64,000 nucleotides of DNA from Mauremys mutica (Eukaryota > Chordata > Testudines > Geoemydidae). Position 1 is the stretch's first letter; each line of letters begins with the position of its first letter. Of the stretch, positions 58,546 through 64,000 are shown piece after piece. Both the position numbers and the translations under genes were made by a program. The notes beneath the pieces are model-generated. The model saw only the letters and a list, made by a program, of their open reading frames with translations, had not been told where the DNA came from and did not search any database. The stretch lies in the NCBI RefSeq assembly GCF_020497125.1, contig NC_059084.1:4987501-5051500 (forward strand), written 5' to 3'.

Positions 58546-58725
58546 CATGAGAGACGGCCCCTGCCTCGATAAGCTTACCCTATAAATAGACTACAGAGAC
58601 AAAGAGCAGGTGGGAAAACAGAAGAGTAGAGGGGATGTGAATTGTCCAAACACATGCAGGGCTGGGATTAGAACTCAGATCTTTATTCTCAGCTAGTGCC
58701 CTATCCCCGACCCATGCTGCCTAGC
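58546..58725 (-). mobile_element. MIR-like SINE, second part, minus strand
   Basis: CGGCCCCTGCCTCGATAAGC, TTACCCTATAAATAGAC, GGGCTGGGATTAGAACTCAG and CAGCTAGTGCCCTATCC continue the tail into the core and tRNA-like head. Confidence 0.65.
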
Positions 58726-60364
58726 CAAATCTCACTGAAGGCAAAACTGGTGACCTGTCAGTGCAGCGAGTGAGTCTCATCTAGTTGGTGAACTAGAAAA
58801 TATTTATTGATAAGAGCTGCTCAGGGAAGGCTGGGGAAGGGAAGTTTGTTTTGGAATTAATGTCATCTTCTCGCCCAAGCAATCGAAAAAGAATAGTGCA
58901 GCTTCCCACCTAGCTACAGAAATCACTGTTGCCTCCTCGGAATCACAGGTCCTTTTTACAAGACACTGAAAGCGTTGCCACAGGCACACAGTAAAAAGCA
59001 GTAAATAGCTCCTTTGCTTCATGCTGCTGCATTGAGGGAAGTAGGTATGTCTCTGTCCTCAAACCCTCGGGATGAAATTGTGCAATTCTTAGTGCTGTGT
59101 GCTTCCTGTGGGATTTTACATCCAGGAGCTCGGCTGAGTTAGAATCAGGCCAATTACTGAGAGAGGAATGAAGAACAGAGGAAAAACTCACCTCTTACTC
59201 AGTGCCTTGGCCGTGACGGGTGCAGGTTTTGGTGTGTGGTACGTGTTTATTTGGAGTATTCACATGTGCAACACTTACAATGATGGGCAGCTGGAAAAGA
59301 TTCAGTCATTGCTTCGGACTGTAATGTTTCCCTTTGTTCCTACATGGCAGCAGAGGTGAGCACACACACTGTTCTCAGAGCATGTGTGGATAAATGTGAT
59401 CATTCCTTCACAAATGAAGCTGTCACAACATGTATGCCCAGTTAGGGGAGAGAGACTGTGAGCTTCATTTGCTGCTCCTGCATTGGAGAATCGAGACAGA
59501 AGGACATTAATGTGATAGATGGATACAGATTTCTTTATTAGTGGAAACCTTTAAGTGTTAATATTGTCTGTGAAAAGAAAGCTTGTGGCACCGGCTGTGG
59601 CATATCCACTTAAAATATGCCCCAAAAAGCAGTGCACACATTACAGGAATTTCCACTGAACCAGAACCCAAGTGAACCCGGAAGCACAGAATGCCTTTGG
59701 TGATTGCCTGACAAAACGAGTTTCTAATGAGCAACAGAGTAACAAATAACTAAGTTGTGAGGCCTCTTCAATGGATCCTATGTACAGACCCCAAATATAT
59801 CTCCCATAAGAGCTAAGATCCTCTCTACAAATTCTTCCATAAGAATGAACCCTGAAAAATGATACTTGCGTTAGGATCTCAGGTCACTAGCACTATATAA
59901 GGTGAATTCATCCTCCTCAAACAGTAACCCATGATGAGGCTTGTCGGCAGCCAAATTAGCATTTGTCCCATCCAGCTCTCTTAGTTAGGAGAAGAGCAGC
60001 TCTCATTGGCCACTAGTTTCTATGCTGCTTCCTGGAAACATGCCCTCCCCTGAAATTTGGGCTGGCTGTGAGGTGCCACATCCTTCCTTGATCTAAAGGG
60101 TGACAATCCTGTGAGCCACTGGCTCTTTGCTACTGCAGTGTCAGAAGATTCTGCTAGATGTCACAAAATTCCCTAATGGTACAGAGACATTCACAATACT
60201 GACCTGGCTGGATTGGATTGAACTGAGAGGAAGATGATGCCAAACTGTCTGAGAAATCACCAGAGAATTCCTTCTAGTGCACACCCCATCTCTTGAGGGT
60301 GGGACAGATAGGCAGAAATCCATCTGAGCACCAGTGACTTAGAAACTGAAGTAGGTGGGAAATA
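58726..60364. other. Gene-free stretch
   Basis: About 1.6 kb without recognised features. Confidence 0.4.
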
Positions 60365-60765
60365 GATTTCCCCCCCTCACAAAAACTTTTCAGACATCAA
60401 AGAAATGTTCCTGTCCTGAACCAGGATGAAAAGTCAAAATCTCAAACATTTTCATCAATCCAAAGAAAAGTTGGTTGGGGTCAATCAAAAAAATTTCTTT
60501 CAATTTTGGCCATTTTGTATCTTTTTTTTTTTACTATAATTAGTTTACATTTCTGAACAGAAAAAACATTTAAAATCCAAAACCAGGAATTTTTCATTTT
60601 TAAAATATGTTTTGACAACTTTGAAACTTTTTCCCCAAAAACATTTTTGAGTTGACACATTGCTTGACCCTCAACCCTTTCTTACATTTTGTGTCCAACA
60701 AATTGGCATTTTCCTATGAAAAAAGGTTTTGTTGAAAAATTCCCAGCCGTATGAGCTCCAGGAGG
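60365..60765. repeat. AT-rich interspersed repeat, copy 2
   Basis: GGGGTCAATCAAAAAAATTTC, AATTTTTCATTTTTAAAATA, TTTTGACAACTTTGAAACTT and GTTGAAAAATTCCCAGCCG parallel the 56040 copy in the same order. Confidence 0.5.
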
Positions 60766-61279
60766 AAAAGTTGCTTTCATGAGAGATGAATCCCTCGCCA
60801 CAGGTGCTAAGAATGTATCTTTCCTCTTGCTTGTTTGTCACTGATTTCAGAGCTTGCCATCTGGCTGGACCCATCTTGCTAGCAATAAACAAGATATAAT
60901 GTCTGTGCATTCCCTAGGTTATTGCGCTCTCTGCCTTGGTTCTCTCAGGAAATGTCGTCTTCATCTCAGCAGCGGAGATTAAACACTGTCCACCTCCTGT
61001 TGTGTCCTCAGCCTGTTAAATTCCCAACATTCCTCTGCCTAGAAAGCTGCACTCAACTTACAACAGGTCACAGCATCTCAGAGCACTGTGAAGCCCCTGC
61101 TCTTTCCTCCTTTGTATGATGGCTCTCGGAGCTCATGGAACAGAAGGGAAGGGGCCATATTGTACTAATGCAGCCCAAGGTGAACTTTCACATAATTCTC
61201 AGGAGAAAGAGGGAGGAGGTGCAAGAAGAACAATTTGTGATAGATCCAAATGGATGAGAGTGGAGGCGGGGCGGGATAC
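60766..61279. other. Gene-free stretch
   Basis: Nothing is recognised. Confidence 0.4.
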
Positions 61280-61485
61280 AGGAAGGTCTTGTGGCTAAGG
61301 CAAGGGGGTTGGATGATTTCAGTCCCCTTCTCCGCCACACACTTCCTGTGTGATCTTGAGCGAATGGCATTAACCTTTGGTGTGACTAACATTGTACTTT
61401 CTCTGCCTCATGTGGGGGGCGTGAGAATAAATTCATTAGTGATTTTTGAGGTGCTCAGATGCTCTGGTGACTGCGAGGCTGGGTA
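61280..61485 (+). mobile_element. MIR SINE
   Basis: GGTCTTGTGGCTAAGGCAAG, TTCAGTCCCCTTCTCCGCC, TGTGTGATCTTGAGCGAATG, TTTCTCTGCCTCATG and GAGGTGCTCAGATGC in MIR order; diverged. Confidence 0.7.
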
Positions 61486-62459
61486 AATAACTAGATAGAT
61501 GGAATGTCTACAGTCAGTTAACATAAAGTGAGGTGATGATATGGAGACACGTGCCAGATATATACCTAGACAAACAGAATTCAGACTAGGGTATTTTCAG
61601 TGTGGTGAGTTTGCCAGAGAGCACCATTAATCACTGAACCTTCCTGTGGCCATGGATTTACTATAAACATCATCTCTGTGGCAAACTGTTTCTTCCCCCA
61701 TCAGCAACATGAAATTGGTGTTAGCATAGCACTGGTAGATTATGGCTAATGATCTCCCACTCAAGCTGTTTTTGAATTAAACATCACTCCTCCTGGCAGT
61801 TGTGAGAGAAATGGCACATTTGGGAAGACAGCCCTTATATAAACGTTAAATGTTTATGGGCTTCATCTTGATGAGTGTAAAGTAACTTTTCCCTATCAAG
61901 ATGAAGAGGTCAGAAGATAAGTTCTTTGACCTAGATCCCAGTTCCAGAAAGATCCTTAGATTAGCAGAGAAGAAACTGGGCATGATGGATGGGCTCATGT
62001 TTGAATTTATTTTTGGTTTTGTTGATGGATGACCATTGGGTGTCTTAAAAAAGAGCCCTAGCAGTGAGATATTTCTATAGGATTCTTGTGTTGAACTTTC
62101 CATGAACTAGTGACACACTGCCCTCTCAAGACCTTTTCATCCAGAGACCTTTTCATGCTGCATTCCTCAAAAGCAGTCTCACGTGGAAGCTTCATTTACA
62201 TCAAAAATCAGGAGAGGGATGGGAAGTCCACAGGAAGGGAAGAACTGGATGAGGTCTCTTGAAACAAGTTCATTGAACTTTGGAAGATATAAACAAGGAC
62301 AGAAGCCATCTTTGGCATCCAGCACTGGGTGACGCAAGGGAACAGAACTCTTGAAAGCTGAGAAAGATGGGTCCTTCAACCAAGGGGGCTGAAGTCTCTG
62401 GGAATGGGAGACTGGTAAGGAAACTATCTTGAACAAAGACTTAGGTCTCAGCCATTAGC
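61486..62459. other. Gene-free stretch
   Basis: Nothing is recognised. Confidence 0.4.
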
Positions 62460-62975
62460 AAGGGCATTTTTACTTTTGTTTGCTTGCAATCCTTTCAAAC
62501 TTCATTCCTTCTACTTGGTATCACTTTAACTATGTCCTTTTGTTAATAAACTTGCTTTTTTAAATAATAAACCAACTGAGTGCTGTGCTTGAAGGGAAGG
62601 GTGTATTTACCCCAGATAAGTTAATAAGGTGTGATGTGCTTTTGCCTCTTTAAAGGAGCAAATGAACCTTATTATTTCCCTGAGTGTTCCGGGAGAGGGC
62701 TGGACACTTGTTTTTGGGAAAATTTAGGACTGGGCTTGTGTTGAGGTCCTCTTGTCAGGTGTAAGCAGAGTGTGCTGGCGGGAGGGAGGGAAACAAGCAG
62801 GCTGCTGCAATCAGAGCTGCTTAACCCACACTCAGTGCAAGCCTATATGCTGGCTGGGAGCATCAAGACAAGAGAAATACAGCAGCAGAGCCTTTTGAAG
62901 CACTTAGAGTTACAGGGCAGGCAGTGACACAACCCCTTATGGGTCTGGATTGCACCCCATAACGTGACAGAGATA
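62460..62975 (+). mobile_element. LTR-like interspersed repeat
   Basis: Recognised from memory as a common turtle repeat (AATAAACTTGCTTTTTTAAA, AACCAACTGAGTGCTGTGC, GCAAATGAACCTTATTATTT, CACCCCATAACGTGACAGAG). The ends and class are uncertain. No coding sequence. Confidence 0.35.
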
Positions 62976-62984
62976 TACCTGGAT

Positions 62985-63250
62985 AATCCTGGCAAGTTAC
63001 CTGCATCCACTCGCTGCAGAGGAAGGCAAAGTCACCGCCAATTTGGTCTGGGGAAAAAATCCTTCCCAATCCCACATATGGCAACCAGTTAAGCCCTGAG
63101 AGCGTGAGCAAGAACCAGCCAGCCAAGCACCTGCGAGAAAGAGAGACTGCTTGGTGCCACCTCAGAGCCCTGGCCTGCCCCAACCAAAATTCCATCTCCA
63201 GCGACTCACGATGGATTATTCCTTGCATTGACATTTTAGCAGAAGGGATA
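62985..63250. repeat. Repeat-like sequence, possibly CR1-derived
   Basis: GAGGAAGGCAAAGTCACCGC, AAAAAATCCTTCCCAATCCC and TATGGCAACCAGTTAAGCCC, then CCTGAGAGCGTGAGCAAGAACC, resemble a block often seen next to turtle CR1 copies. The assignment is tentative. Confidence 0.3.
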
Positions 63251-63334
63251 GAAAAGCGAAATGAAAAGTGCATCATGGGAGTTATTAGCCCTTTTGTGCT
63301 CCGTCTAATTGTTGCTCCCGAATTACTGGAATCT

Positions 63335-64000
63335 GTGTACATATATAAAACTAAGGATAGCTAATGTAATGTCAGTTTTTCAAAAGGGCCCTAGAGGAGC
63401 CCCCTGTAATTATAGGCCAGTAAGCCTGACTTCAGTACTAGGCAGACTGGTTGAAACTATAGGAAAGAACAAAGTTGTCAGACACATAGATGAACATAAT
63501 TTGTTGGGGAAAAGTCAACATGGTTTTTGTAAAGGGAAATCATGCCTCACCAATCTATTGGAATTCTTTGAGGGGATCAACAAGCATGTGGACCAGGGGG
63601 ATTCAGTGGATATAGTATATTTAGATTTTCAGAAAGCCTTTGACAAGGTCCCTCACCAAAGGCTCTTAAGCAAAGTGAGCAGTCATGGGATAAGAGGGAA
63701 AGTCTTCTCATGGATTGGTAACTGGTAAAAAAAAGATAAGAAACAAAGGGTGGGTATAAATGGTCAGTTTTCAGAATGGAGAGAGGTAAATAGTCATGTC
63801 CCCCAGGGGTTTGTACTGGGGCCAGTCCTATTCAACATATTCATAAATGATCTGGAAAAAGGGGTAAACAGTGAGGTGGCAAAATTTGCAGATGATATAA
63901 AAATACTCAAGATGGTTAAGTCCCAGGCAGACTGTGACAATCTACAAAAGGATCTCTCAACACAGTGGGACTGGGCAACAAAATGGCAGATGAAATTCAA
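63335..64000 (+). mobile_element. CR1 LINE reverse-transcriptase region, cut by the window end
   Basis: The plus frame reads the CR1 reverse transcriptase in order: NYRPVSLTS (63408), QHGFCKGKS (63516), VYLDFQKAFDKVPH with the first catalytic aspartate (about 63615-63656), an in-frame TAA at 63726-63728 where a leucine codon is usual, then PQGFVLGP (63801) and the FADD box (63885-63896). The frame is otherwise intact to the window edge. The 5' part (endonuclease) is absent upstream. CR1 is the main LINE of turtles and birds and also drives the SINE at 26075. This copy is dead by its stop and truncation, but is among the least decayed here. Confidence 0.95.

Noticed and set aside
63794..64000. 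Minus-strand open frame at the window end
   Set aside because: Antisense shadow of the CR1 reverse-transcriptase frame.

Overview
This window is non-coding nuclear DNA from a reptile, most likely a cryptodiran (hidden-necked) turtle. The strongest evidence is two copies of a tRNA-derived SINE (26075-26262 minus, 43727-43853 plus) matching the turtle Pol III SINE, whose tail is shared with turtle CR1 LINEs. Several CR1 LINE fragments, a Penelope-like element (PLE) carrying a GIY-YIG frame, MIR-like SINEs and many short hAT, Harbinger and Tigger derivatives fit the same picture. I found no exon, tRNA, rRNA, CRISPR array or host gene that I can support. The window reads as a gene desert or a very large intron. 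All longer open frames come from transposons, biased composition or chance.

Layout. 1-5.9 kb: sparse repeats (CR1 reverse-transcriptase scrap, Harbinger-like MITE, MIR-like SINE, 732-bp Tigger-like element with TA target sites). 5.7-9.6 kb: a dense nest made of a MITE cut by an LTR-like repeat, a CR1 3' end split by a hAT element with a C-rich minisatellite, a 605-bp solo LTR with an ATTAG duplication, and an 895-bp PLE with 268-bp inverted arms and a 13-bp target duplication. 10-19 kb: mostly single-copy sequence with small hAT and Harbinger elements bounded by clear target duplications; two repeat-free stretches (10.6 and 17.6-18.1 kb) look like possible conserved regulatory DNA. 19.5-24.5 kb: a minus-strand LTR, a 1.07-kb CR1 on the minus strand, and an exact 125-bp tandem duplication. 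24.5-43.5 kb: mainly single-copy sequence with old SINEs and palindromes. 43.5-44.4 kb: an LTR-like repeat hit by a turtle SINE. 45-63 kb: more MIR-like SINEs, hAT MITEs, palindromes and two related AT-rich repeats. 62.4-64 kb: an LTR-like repeat, then a CR1 reverse-transcriptase frame running off the window with a single in-frame stop.

Nothing here works together as a pathway. The most interesting leads are (1) a dispersed set of about a dozen short palindromes, many built around a CATTGAAGTCAATGG-like centre, (2) the PLE insertion with inverted partial pseudo-LTRs and a possible degenerate hammerhead core, and (3) the candidate regulatory sequences. Family names for several repeats rest on recognition from memory and not on a search; confidence values reflect that. 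I see no evidence for a new protein-based system.
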